Positions 1 through 7,505 of a stretch of DNA of 64,000 nt are shown here, in pieces. A program made the translations under genes and the position numbers. Position 1 is the first letter of the stretch; every line of letters starts with the position of its first letter. The notes under the pieces were generated by a model. That model saw only the letters and a program-made list of their open reading frames with translations. It was not told the origin of the DNA and did no database searches. The DNA is from FEN-680 sp036845225 (GTDB lineage: Bacteria > Actinomycetota > Geothermincolia > Fen-727 > Anoxymicrobiaceae), in the NCBI GenBank assembly GCA_036845225.1, contig DAIUEJ010000004.1, positions 34,238-98,237 on the forward strand, written 5' to 3'.

Positions 1-27
1 CCGCCCTTTTGTTCGTAAGTGTTGACG

Positions 28-558
28 CTATACCGGCTCGAAGTGCATGAGCAACATGGGGTGGGCGACCGGCTCGGTCGCATAAGCGACCTTGACCGAC
101 ATGCCGGTCTTGACCGCGTCAGTAGAGTCACCGTAGTTGCGCAGTTGATGCGTGAACAGCGTGTCCGCGCCGTCCATCTTCACCAGTGCCAGCACGTAGG
201 GAACCTCGACCTTCATGAACGAGGGGACGAACTCCGAGACCGAGAAGCTGTGAAGCGTCCCGGTGCCAGGGAGTTCTTTCCATTTCGTTATGGTGAGGCA
301 GTCGGCGCACAGCGGCCTGGGCACGGCCCACACCTTGCCGCAGCCGGGGCACTCCGTCGCGAGGAACTTGTGATTCGTGAGCTCTATGAAGAACTTCGAA
401 TACTTGCCCAGCACGTGCTTGTACGTGAAGTCCATCTTCCACTCGATGCGCATTCCCTCACGGAAGTCTGCCCACGGGTCGCCATCAGGATGCTCGAACG
501 GCATCGGGTCCTCGGCCGTGAAGACGTTCATCAGGTTGCTGATGAGTTCCAGTCCCAT
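28..558 (-). CDS. DUF35 OB-fold / rubredoxin-like zinc-ribbon protein, partner of a thiolase-fold enzyme
   Basis: This 176-residue protein has the DUF35 layout: an N-terminal helical stretch, a zinc ribbon with CPGCGKVWAVPRPLCADC (two CxxC knuckles, about residues 71-88), then an OB-fold. DUF35 proteins bind thiolase-superfamily enzymes and help channel or bind acyl-CoA. It starts 2 bases after the stop of the upstream thiolase-like gene, and its GAGGAGGG ribosome site lies inside the end of that gene, so the two are co-transcribed and probably translationally coupled. Ltp2-DUF35 aldolases and archaeal thiolase/HMG-CoA synthase complexes use the same pairing. The family call is firm; the acyl-CoA substrate is unknown. 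Confidence 0.88.
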   Translation of the reverse strand: MGLELISNLMNVFTAEDPMPFEHPDGDPWADFREGMRIEWKMDFTYKHVLGKYSKFFIELTNHKFLATECPGCGKVWAVPRPLCADCLTITKWKELPGTGTLHSFSVSEFVPSFMKVEVPYVLALVKMDGADTLFTHQLRNYGDSTDAVKTGMSVKVAYATEPVAHPMLLMHFEPV

Positions 559-560
559 GA

Positions 561-1784
561 TCAGTCCCTCCTCTCGAATATGTTGAGCGCGCAGAAGGTG
601 CCGGTCCCGCCGTGGGAGTCCATGCCCCCGCGCTTCGAGTTGAGCTCCACCTGGCGCCCGGGGTCGGCCTCCTGCCGCAACTGGCGAAGCACCTCGACGC
701 CCTGGGCAACGCCCGTCGCGCCTACCGGATGCCCGAAGCCCATCAGGCCTCCGGAGGTGTTCGTCGGAAGCTCGCCGCCCACGTTGAAGACGCCCTTCTC
801 CATGAGCTTCCCGCTCTCGCCTTCCTTGCAGAACCCGAGGTCCTCGTAGGATACGAGCTCCGCTCCGGAGTACGCGTCGTGGACCTCGAAGCAGTCGAAG
901 TCCTCGAGCGGGTTCTTGATTCCGGCCATGGGATAAGCCTGCTCAGCCGCCGTACGCTTACCGCGGAAGTGCGTGACCCCCGGGTAGGGGTGAGGCCGGT
1001 CCGCCATCCTCATGAAGTCCGTCCCGCATCCGGTGCCGGTCAGCTCGATCGTCGGCTTCTTCTCCCACGTCGAGCAATTCTTCTTTGCCCAATCCTCGGT
1101 TGCGAAGATGAGGGATGCCGCGCCGTCAGAGAGGAGGCTGCAGTCCAGTTTCTTGTACGGATAGGTGATCATCTTTGATTTCAGGACGTCATCTATCGTG
1201 ATGTCCATCGGGTAGTGCGACTTCGGGTTGTACATGGCGTTGCGGTGGTTCTTGACGCTTACCATCGCGAACTGCTCTTCCTTGGTGCCGTACTGTTCCA
1301 TGTGGGTGACCATCATGATCGCGTAGTAAGCGATGTAGAATCCGGCGACCTGCACTTCCCAGTCGGTGTCCGACGCGAGCGCGATGAACTGCTGCGCCAC
1401 GTCCGAGGGGACCTGGCGGCCCATGTTCTCCGAGCCGAAGACGACCATTGAGTCACAGAGGCCTGACATTATGTACGCGTAGGCGTTTCGGATAGCGAGG
1501 CCTCCGGTGCCTCCGCCGCCTTCCACGCGGACATTAGGCTTGGGGCACATCCCTATGTTGTCGTGAAATATTGCCCCGGCCTTCAGTTGCTTGTCGAAGT
1601 GGTCGCTGAAATAGCTGGTGGTGCTGTGCTCGATGTCCTGGACCTTGGTGCCCGAGTCTTCGAGTGCCTCCAGTACCGCTTCGTTGATCCAGTCGCGCAT
1701 GCTTCCGTCTTCCCGTTCCGCGGCAAATTTGGAGATGCCGCCACCGAGGACGAATACCCTGCGTTTCTTGTCGAGAATCTCCAT
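561..1784 (-). CDS. Thiolase-superfamily protein (SCP-x type) lacking the nucleophilic Cys; Ltp2-like aldolase candidate
   Basis: The 407-residue protein has a full-length SCP-x-type thiolase fold: an N-terminal GGGISKF segment, HDAY at 302-305 (the HDAF/HDCF loop) and GFGHPVGATG at 350-359. Where thiolases carry the acyl-accepting cysteine (VEGACASGG type), this protein reads VEGGGGTGG at 87-95, so the nucleophile is replaced by glycine. A Claisen thiolase mechanism is therefore unlikely. Established relatives with this loss and a DUF35 partner are Ltp2 retro-aldolases, which cleave steroid side chains and use tyrosines; Y305 in HDAY could play such a role (inference). The ATG start is preceded by a strong AAGGAAGGGAGG site. 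It is the first gene of a two-gene unit with the DUF35 gene. Confidence 0.85.
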   Translation of the reverse strand: MEILDKKRRVFVLGGGISKFAAEREDGSMRDWINEAVLEALEDSGTKVQDIEHSTTSYFSDHFDKQLKAGAIFHDNIGMCPKPNVRVEGGGGTGGLAIRNAYAYIMSGLCDSMVVFGSENMGRQVPSDVAQQFIALASDTDWEVQVAGFYIAYYAIMMVTHMEQYGTKEEQFAMVSVKNHRNAMYNPKSHYPMDITIDDVLKSKMITYPYKKLDCSLLSDGAASLIFATEDWAKKNCSTWEKKPTIELTGTGCGTDFMRMADRPHPYPGVTHFRGKRTAAEQAYPMAGIKNPLEDFDCFEVHDAYSGAELVSYEDLGFCKEGESGKLMEKGVFNVGGELPTNTSGGLMGFGHPVGATGVAQGVEVLRQLRQEADPGRQVELNSKRGGMDSHGGTGTFCALNIFERRD

Positions 1785-1884
1785 ATCCTCCCTTCCTTCC
1801 TTTCTCTCCTCGTGCGCCGATAGGGGTCGAAAAATTGAGTCCGTAAGCCGCGCGGGAAGCGCGGTCTCAGGGCAAAGACGCCTT

Positions 1885-1908
1885 AGTATATCAAAAACAA
1901 GCAGTCAA
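1885..1908 (-). promoter_or_regulatory. TTGACT-N12-TATACTA motif upstream of the thiolase-like gene
   Basis: On the minus strand TTGACT (1903-1908) is followed after 12 bases by TATACTA (1884-1890), about 100 bases before the thiolase-like ATG. The spacing is too short for a normal -35/-10 pair. The same TTGACT-N12-TATACTA arrangement occurs at 18544-18568 ahead of the divergent flavoprotein operon, so it may be a regulator site or an unusual promoter. The rest of the 1785-1974 gap shows nothing else clear. Confidence 0.35.
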
Positions 1909-1974
1909 AACCGCTGGTCCAATTCCGCTGGCTGCTTGCTCTGCAAACAGGGTGGCCTTCCGGGCGCGGCCCGC

Positions 1975-2469
1975 TCAGGGGAGGGATTTCTCGAGGCCGG
2001 GGTCGTACTTCACGAGCAGCAGCCGCACCTTCTGTCGCGCCGCGTCGACGGCCTGCTGGTTGTTCGCATATGCCGCCTCCGCCTCGGCACCGGACTTCGC
2101 CTGGATCGTCGATTCCAGCTGGAACTCGCGCTGTCGCAGGTAGTCTTCCATAGAGGCCTGTGCCGCCGTGAGGGTGGGGTTATCCGGCTTGCGCTGCGAG
2201 GTCACCTGACTGATCAGGTCCAGGACCTTCGATGTCTGGCCTACCAGGGTGTCAAGGCCCTGCTGCACGGGAAGTGCGCCCGACTTCATCGAGGCGATGA
2301 CGCCACGCGCCTCCTGGTCCAGGGACCTGTCCGCCGCGAGCGCGTCGGTTATCGCTTCGCGCACCGCGAAGTTAGTGCTGGTACGGGTGTTGCCGCCACC
2401 ACCGGAGCCGCACCCCGTGAGCGCGACCGCAACCAGGACCGCCAGGGGGAACAGTACTGCCTTTCTCAT
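1975..2469 (-). CDS. Putative lipoprotein of unknown function
   Basis: A 164-residue protein begins MRKAVLFPLAVLVAVALTGC: a basic N-terminus, a hydrophobic stretch and the lipobox LTGC with the lipidated cysteine at residue 20, followed by a glycine/serine linker. The rest is charged and helical, with no recognised domain. The ORF is open for 33 more codons upstream, but the ATG at 2469 puts the signal peptide at the N-terminus and is chosen for that reason. It diverges from the M28 peptidase gene with only 22 bases between the starts. Export and lipid anchoring are well supported; the role is unknown. Confidence 0.72.
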   Translation of the reverse strand: MRKAVLFPLAVLVAVALTGCGSGGGGNTRTSTNFAVREAITDALAADRSLDQEARGVIASMKSGALPVQQGLDTLVGQTSKVLDLISQVTSQRKPDNPTLTAAQASMEDYLRQREFQLESTIQAKSGAEAEAAYANNQQAVDAARQKVRLLLVKYDPGLEKSLP

Positions 2470-2479
2470 GCGTGGATTA

Positions 2480-2485
2480 TACAAT
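2480..2485 (+). promoter_or_regulatory. Candidate -10 box (TACAAT) for leaderless transcription of the M28 peptidase
   Basis: TACAAT ends exactly 6 bases before the ATG at 2492, and no Shine-Dalgarno sequence lies between. This matches the TANNNT-N6-ATG layout known for leaderless actinobacterial genes. The same spacing is seen at 32079-32084 before the helicase. Confidence 0.45.
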
Positions 2486-2491
2486 GGGACG

Positions 2492-3736
2492 ATGCACGAG
2501 CACTTTGACGCACAGAGGGCCTTTGGCCACATAGCGGAGCTGTCAGACATGCGGCGCCTCGCCGGCACGCAAGGTGAAGCAGGCGCTCAGGATTACATCC
2601 GTGGCATCGGCCGCGACATCGGCTTGGAGATCGAGAGCGAGGAGTTCGCGTACAACGAGCTCCCGCTGAAGTTAGCGCTGCCCGCCATGTGCCTCATCAT
2701 CGGCGCGATAAGCGTCATGGGGTCCCTCGCCTACTTCTGGGGGACGTCGCTGGTCATCATCCCCGGAGTGGCGCTCCTCGCGGTGGTCTACCTCGGCTTC
2801 AAGTGGTCGAGCACCTTCGAGAAGTTCGCCTCGAAAGGGAGCAAGCACTCCTGCAACCTCATCGGGCGCATCCCGGGGGCCGAGGCCCGTGGCGAGGTCC
2901 TGCTGTCGGCGCATTACGACTCCAAGAGCCAGCTGATGCCGGTCATACTCCGCGCCTCGTTCTTCATACTGGGCTTCGCCGTCGCGATCATGTTCGGCAT
3001 CACGCTCGTGGTCGTGGGCATCCTGGCCGCCGCCGGCCACGATTACCTGGGCAGCCACGCCGGGTTCTATGTCTCCCTCGTCCCGCCGGCGCTCATGCTG
3101 GGGCTCGTCTTGAACGTGACCGGGAACAGGTCGCCCGGCGCGCTCGACGACGCTTCGGGGGTTGCCGTGATACTGGAGGTGGCGCGGGTGCTCGCGGACA
3201 TGCCGCCCCGGAACTACGACGTCGTCATCGCCGCGTTCGGCTGCGAGGAAGTCGGGCTCTGCGGGTCCATCAGCTACCTCCTCGCTCACCAGGAAGAGCT
3301 CCGGCGCCGCCCGTTCTTCATGATCAACTTCGACATGCCGTTCTCGAGCTCGGGCAACCTCATGCTGAACACCGGCTTCGAGTTCCCGCCGGTGCGGACG
3401 AGCAGGAAGCTGAACGAGATCACACGCAAGGTCGGCAAGGCCATGGGGGTGAAGGTGAGCGGGGGCTACCTGCCGGTGGGCGCCGGCGCCGACCACATGC
3501 CCTGGGTCAAGCACGGCTTCGAGGCGACCGGGCTGATCTCCGCGTCGGCAAACATCCACAGCTCTCGCGATTCACTGGAGAAGGTCAACAGGGAAGGCCT
3601 GCGAAGGGCCGGGGAGGCAACGCTCGCGATATTGAAGGAGCTCGATCAGGACGCCTCGTGCTGGTCGAAGAACCCCGGACCCGAGTCGTCGGTCGGAGCC
3701 GGCGGGGGGACTGACACGCCCGGCGACACCGCATGA
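2492..3736 (+). CDS. Membrane-associated M28-family zinc metallopeptidase
   Basis: The 414-residue protein has the M28 co-catalytic zinc motifs in order: HYDS (H141), DDASG (D219/D220), CEEVG (E252/E253), FDM (D281) and IHSSRD (H356). Two hydrophobic blocks (about 58-104 and 148-210) sit before and inside the peptidase domain, so it is probably a membrane-anchored aminopeptidase-like enzyme. ATG 2492 is chosen over an open upstream extension because homology starts there and a -10-like TACAAT lies 6 bases upstream. The last 91 bases overlap tail-to-tail with the minus-strand fusion gene. It is one of three M28 enzymes in the window. The substrate is unknown. Confidence 0.85.
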   Translation: MHEHFDAQRAFGHIAELSDMRRLAGTQGEAGAQDYIRGIGRDIGLEIESEEFAYNELPLKLALPAMCLIIGAISVMGSLAYFWGTSLVIIPGVALLAVVYLGFKWSSTFEKFASKGSKHSCNLIGRIPGAEARGEVLLSAHYDSKSQLMPVILRASFFILGFAVAIMFGITLVVVGILAAAGHDYLGSHAGFYVSLVPPALMLGLVLNVTGNRSPGALDDASGVAVILEVARVLADMPPRNYDVVIAAFGCEEVGLCGSISYLLAHQEELRRRPFFMINFDMPFSSSGNLMLNTGFEFPPVRTSRKLNEITRKVGKAMGVKVSGGYLPVGAGADHMPWVKHGFEATGLISASANIHSSRDSLEKVNREGLRRAGEATLAILKELDQDASCWSKNPGPESSVGAGGGTDTPGDTA

Positions 3737-6609
3737 TCGCGCCCGGCGCGGGAGTCGAGGTACCGCGCGATCCCGAGGGCTGCCTGCCGCCCTTCGGCGC
3801 ACGCCTTGACGACCAGCCGCCCGCCACTGACGATGTCCCCTCCCGCGAAGACACCCGGCCTGGAGGTCATCATGTTCTCATCGACCAGGACCAGGCCCTT
3901 TTCGCTCATCTTGAGGTGGCTGGCCAGGTAACCGGCGAGGGCCGGGTCCACCTCCCGTGCGGGAGCCATGATGACGGTGCCGACCGCCAGGACGCTGGGG
4001 ACTGACTCTTTGTCCAGCTCGTCGGGCGAACCGATGTTGGGGTGAGTCCGCAGGGCGTCGACCCTGCCTTCGCCCAGCACCTCGATGATCTTCCTGTCCC
4101 AGGCGACCTCGACCCCCGCCGCGGTGGCGTAGGTCAGGCGCTCGGGGACGCAGTCCAGGTCGTCGGGCTTGCAGGTGGTGACCAGGAAGACCTTCTCGGC
4201 GCCCATCTCGAGCGCGAGCATCGCGGTGTCGACCGCGAGGTTGCTCTCACCGACGACCGCGACCCTCGGGGTCAGCTCCCGCTTGACCTTTCTCCGGGCC
4301 GCGCCCAGGAACGAGAGCGCGTCGATGACTCCCGGGAGGTCCGCGCCCCGCACGGAGGGCATCGCCAGCGACTGCAGGCCCATGCCCAGGAACACCGACC
4401 TGAAGCCCTCGCGGAGCAGGGACTCGAAGTTGATGTCCTCCCCGAAGACGGTGTTCCCCCGGAACTCGACCCCCGCCATGAGGGAGCCTTCGATCTCGCG
4501 CTCGAGGACCTGGCGGTTGAGCCTCGAGTCCGTCATGTAGTGTGCCGGCAGGCCGCCCGCCTCGATCCCCTGCTCGAACACCTCCACGTTGAACCCGAGG
4601 AGCGAGAGGTAGTACGCGCACGAGATGCCCGCCGGGCCCGAGCCGATGACGGCGACCCTCTCGCGCCTGGTCTCGCGGAACGGCTCCGGCCAGCCCTCGG
4701 TGGCCTGGGCGACTCCACATACGAACTCCTCGAGCTGGGCGATCTTCACCGGCTCATCGAGGCGAGCCCTCAGGCACGCGGCTTCGCAGAGGCTCCCCGA
4801 CGGGCACACCAGTCCGCAGACCTCTCCCATGGGGTTCATCTCCCGAATCAAGCTCGCGGCGCCGGTCATGTCCGTCGAGGAGATGCGGCGTATCACGTTC
4901 GGGAGGTCGATGGAAGCCGGGCAGGCTTCCACGCAGGGAGCGTCCAGGCACCTCAGGCAGCGGTGCGACTCGAGCACGGCCGATATTGAGTCCACTACTC
5001 CCTGGCTCGAGATCTGAGGCCGGACCGGTACGGTCTCGAGCACGTAGCTCTCTCTTTTCTGGAGGAACCGTGGCGCTCGCAGGGACAGGTATTTCATAGC
5101 CGTCGTTGCCGCGTGGACGCCCGAGGCGGCCGCCTGCGCGACCCCGCGCCCGTAGAACGTAGCCTCTCCGGCGAGGAAAAGGCCCCGCAGTTCGGTGACT
5201 GCTCCCGGCAGGCTGGCCGGGGCGAGGACGCCTGACGGATGGGCCGCGGAGAGAGCCCCGTGGTCTCTCGAGAGAAACCGCTCGAAGGCGGCCGGGCTGG
5301 AGATCCTCCACACCACCGGCCGGGCCGCTATTTCAGGCAGGATGGGCAGGAGACGCTCGAGGACGCGTGCCGCCTCCTGCTGTTTGATCTCCTCGTATTC
5401 CTCGGTGCCGTACACCGGGTCGCCCGGGAAGGGCCAGGCGGCGGGGTCGGTCACCGCGTAGACGGTCATGGAGTGGTAGCCCTCGGGGGAGAGGTAAGGG
5501 TCGAACATCGAAGGTATGCTGACCGAGATGAACTGTCCGGGCTCGCGTTCCGGGTCGTCGATGAGCACAGTATTGGGGTTGAAGCCTTCGGGGACCGCGT
5601 CCTCCGGGACCCCCAGGTAGATGGCGAAGACGGACGGCCCCGGGATGAGAGAATCAAGCCACTCGAGCGTCTGGGGCCGCAGGTGCTGGGAAAGCACCAG
5701 GTTCTCGTAGAGGTCGCGCGCCGATGTGTTAGAGACCACCGCGTCCGCCGAGATGCGCCGCCCGCCCGCCGTCTCGACCCCGACCGCGCGGCCTCCCTCC
5801 ACGAGCACCCGCTCGACCGCGACCCGATACTCCACACGGCCGCCCCTCTCTATGATGCTCTTCTCGAGCCTGTTGGGGATCTGCTGGGCGGACCCGATGG
5901 CGTGATGGGTGCCGCCGATGTGACGGTCGAGGACCGCCAGCGCGGCGTTCGGCGCCGAGAGGTCCGCCATCGAGTACCCGGTGTTGTAGGTGAGGTCCGC
6001 GTCGAAGAAGTTCCGGGCGAGCGGGTCGTCGGTGTAACGGGTGAAGATGCGCTCGGCGCTGGTGCGGACGTACTTCGACAGCCTGACGACGCTCATCGGG
6101 TGCCTGAGGTACAGCCCCGCTTTCTGCAGGGACGATTCGTCGCTGGAGGGCCGCGGCGACCCGGAGCAGTCCAGGAGCGCCTGGTAGACCTGCTCCAGCT
6201 CGCGCATGAACGACAGCAGGCTGCCGACCTGCTGGGGGAACAGGGCGCCCAGCTCCGCCGTGAACGCGTGACGGTCGCGGTGGAACTCGATGCGGGAATC
6301 GCCGAAGTACATCGCGTACGCGCTGTCGCGCGGGATGAGGTCCACCTGCTGGCCGAGGAAATCGAACAGCGTCCGCTGGATGTGGAACCCGACTTCGCCG
6401 AATCCCTGCAGGATGGAAGCCGCGGCGTCGAATGTGAAGTCGCCCTCGCGGAAAGACGTGCAGCAGCCGCCGGGCAGGTTCGCACGGTCGAGCACGAGCA
6501 CGTCCAGCCCCTCGTGAGCTAGCACCGACGCGGCCGCGAGCCCACCGATCCCCGCTCCGATGACGATTACCTCGTATCTGTCTTTCAGAATTGGCTCTGG
6601 TGCTACCAA
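3646..6609 (-). CDS. Fusion of CrtI-like flavoprotein with a GltD-like Fe-S/FAD/NAD(P)H oxidoreductase
   Basis: This 987-residue protein joins two modules. Residues 1-515 are a phytoene-desaturase/carotenoid-isomerase-type flavoprotein: GAGIGG (18-23), LPGGCC (45-50) and a C-terminal FLAGEATFYGRGVAQAAASG. Residues 545-975 resemble GltD: a dicluster domain with C551, C554, C559, C563 and C598, C602, C608, C612, a second GSGPAG (656-661), a GESNLAVD nucleotide site and a GDIVSGG FAD motif. In GltD-type proteins this module moves electrons between NAD(P)H, Fe-S and FAD, so the fusion may supply or remove electrons for the CrtI-like half without a soluble carrier (inference). The start is TTG with a CAGGAC ribosome site. 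The CrtI half could be a desaturase, saturase or isomerase. Confidence 0.88.
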   Translation of the reverse strand: MVAPEPILKDRYEVIVIGAGIGGLAAASVLAHEGLDVLVLDRANLPGGCCTSFREGDFTFDAAASILQGFGEVGFHIQRTLFDFLGQQVDLIPRDSAYAMYFGDSRIEFHRDRHAFTAELGALFPQQVGSLLSFMRELEQVYQALLDCSGSPRPSSDESSLQKAGLYLRHPMSVVRLSKYVRTSAERIFTRYTDDPLARNFFDADLTYNTGYSMADLSAPNAALAVLDRHIGGTHHAIGSAQQIPNRLEKSIIERGGRVEYRVAVERVLVEGGRAVGVETAGGRRISADAVVSNTSARDLYENLVLSQHLRPQTLEWLDSLIPGPSVFAIYLGVPEDAVPEGFNPNTVLIDDPEREPGQFISVSIPSMFDPYLSPEGYHSMTVYAVTDPAAWPFPGDPVYGTEEYEEIKQQEAARVLERLLPILPEIAARPVVWRISSPAAFERFLSRDHGALSAAHPSGVLAPASLPGAVTELRGLFLAGEATFYGRGVAQAAASGVHAATTAMKYLSLRAPRFLQKRESYVLETVPVRPQISSQGVVDSISAVLESHRCLRCLDAPCVEACPASIDLPNVIRRISSTDMTGAASLIREMNPMGEVCGLVCPSGSLCEAACLRARLDEPVKIAQLEEFVCGVAQATEGWPEPFRETRRERVAVIGSGPAGISCAYYLSLLGFNVEVFEQGIEAGGLPAHYMTDSRLNRQVLEREIEGSLMAGVEFRGNTVFGEDINFESLLREGFRSVFLGMGLQSLAMPSVRGADLPGVIDALSFLGAARRKVKRELTPRVAVVGESNLAVDTAMLALEMGAEKVFLVTTCKPDDLDCVPERLTYATAAGVEVAWDRKIIEVLGEGRVDALRTHPNIGSPDELDKESVPSVLAVGTVIMAPAREVDPALAGYLASHLKMSEKGLVLVDENMMTSRPGVFAGGDIVSGGRLVVKACAEGRQAALGIARYLDSRAGRDHAVSPGVSVPPPAPTDDSGPGFFDQHEAS

Positions 6610-6751
6610 GCAATGTCCTGAGGTTGGCGGCTCTTATTACCAGGCGGAGCGGAAACGTTGAGCGCGAGTCCGCAGAGCAATAACAAAGCAATGATACTCA
6701 AGTGCCCGGGGCATGGCAATTTGGAATAGTAACAACTATATATAATATATA

Positions 6752-6779
6752 TTGACAAATAGAGCATTATGACTATATT
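6752..6779 (+). promoter_or_regulatory. Promoter of the vapBC-like pair
   Basis: TTGACA (6752-6757) and TATATT (6774-6779) are separated by 16 bases in a very A/T-rich stretch (6720-6791). Transcription would begin only a few bases before the ATG at 6792. The A/T-rich palindromic surroundings could hold the operator for antitoxin autorepression (inference). Confidence 0.6.
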
Positions 6780-6791
6780 AATTATATAGTA

Positions 6792-7010
6792 ATGAAAGAG
6801 AACGAAGCCTACGCCAAGCGAGAACCGAAGAGGCAGGCGAACTTCCTGCTGCCGGAGCCGCTCCTCGCGGAGCTGCGAAGCCTGGTGCCGTCGAAGATGC
6901 GCAGCCAGGTGGTTGCGACCGCCCTCGAGCGGGAGCTCGCGAGGATAAAGGCGCAGCAGGCGCTCTCTGATTACTTCGGGGCATGGAAGCCGGCTGCGGG
7001 GAAGGCTTAG
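6792..7010 (+). CDS. Antitoxin-like small protein (VapB-like)
   Basis: A 72-residue, highly charged protein. The central part (residues 15-53: RQANFLLPEPLLAELRSLV followed by a helical, arginine-rich segment) looks like a strand-helix-helix DNA-binding antitoxin. The C-terminal tail (QALSDYFGAWKPAAGKA) would be the toxin-binding part. It lies directly upstream of a PIN-domain sequence, as in vapBC modules. There is no clear Shine-Dalgarno sequence, and the promoter sits very close to the ATG. The antitoxin role rests mainly on context. Confidence 0.6.
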   Translation: MKENEAYAKREPKRQANFLLPEPLLAELRSLVPSKMRSQVVATALERELARIKAQQALSDYFGAWKPAAGKA

Positions 7011-7026
7011 CTGCGGCGCGGAGGAG

Positions 7027-7413
7027 ATTGAGACGAGAGACATCCTGGTCGAGAGCGAGATACTCATCGATTTCCTCAAAGGAATCCAAGGCGCGCGCGC
7101 AGTCCTCGAAAGAGCCGCCGATGAAGGGGTGATCCGCCTCAGCGCGGTCACCGCGGCGCAGGTCATGGCGAGGGCGTCCATGAAGAACAGGGACACCGCG
7201 ACGAAGCTGCTCGAGTCGTTCAACATCGTGCCCGTAGACAAGGAGGTGGCCTCACGTGCCGGACTTTTCCTCTCTGATGGCCGTCGAGATAAGTTTGACC
7301 TCTGTGATTGTCTTGTTGCTGCTACTTGCGAACAACTGGCATCGGTACTTGTGACCAGGGACCGCTCCAGGTACCCCTCGGGCTCTTTCGAGGTCCTGCT
7401 CGCGGACTACTGA
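7027..7413 (+). pseudogene. VapC-like PIN-domain toxin, probably degenerate
   Basis: PIN-domain homology can be read from about 7039 (DILVESEILIDFLKG) to the stop at 7413, but this frame has no ATG, GTG or TTG between its upstream stop (6946-6948) and the GTG at 7129, which is already inside the domain. ATT 7027 or CTG 7045 would be needed. Two catalytic acids are changed: the first Asp (VDTSVLID type) is Glu in VESEILID, and the Glu of the SAVTxxE motif is Gln (SAVTAAQV). The later Asp (LCDCLVAA) and TRD remain. The frame overlaps the end of the antitoxin, so one base shift would fuse the two. An inactive or decaying toxin is the simplest reading; the start shown is arbitrary. Confidence 0.5.
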
Positions 7414-7479
7414 GAAAGGCGACGGCATCGACGGCGTCGAGCTCCGGCGGCAAGGACTGCCGCGTATTTCCTGCTGTTG

Positions 7480-7485
7480 TATAAT
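7480..7485 (+). promoter_or_regulatory. -10 box (TATAAT) of the parA-like gene
   Basis: A perfect TATAAT lies 20 bases before the ATG at 7506. No good -35 match is seen at normal spacing. Start and position make it the likely promoter core. Confidence 0.45.
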
Positions 7486-7505
7486 AGCCTCCCTAAAACT
7501 CACCG

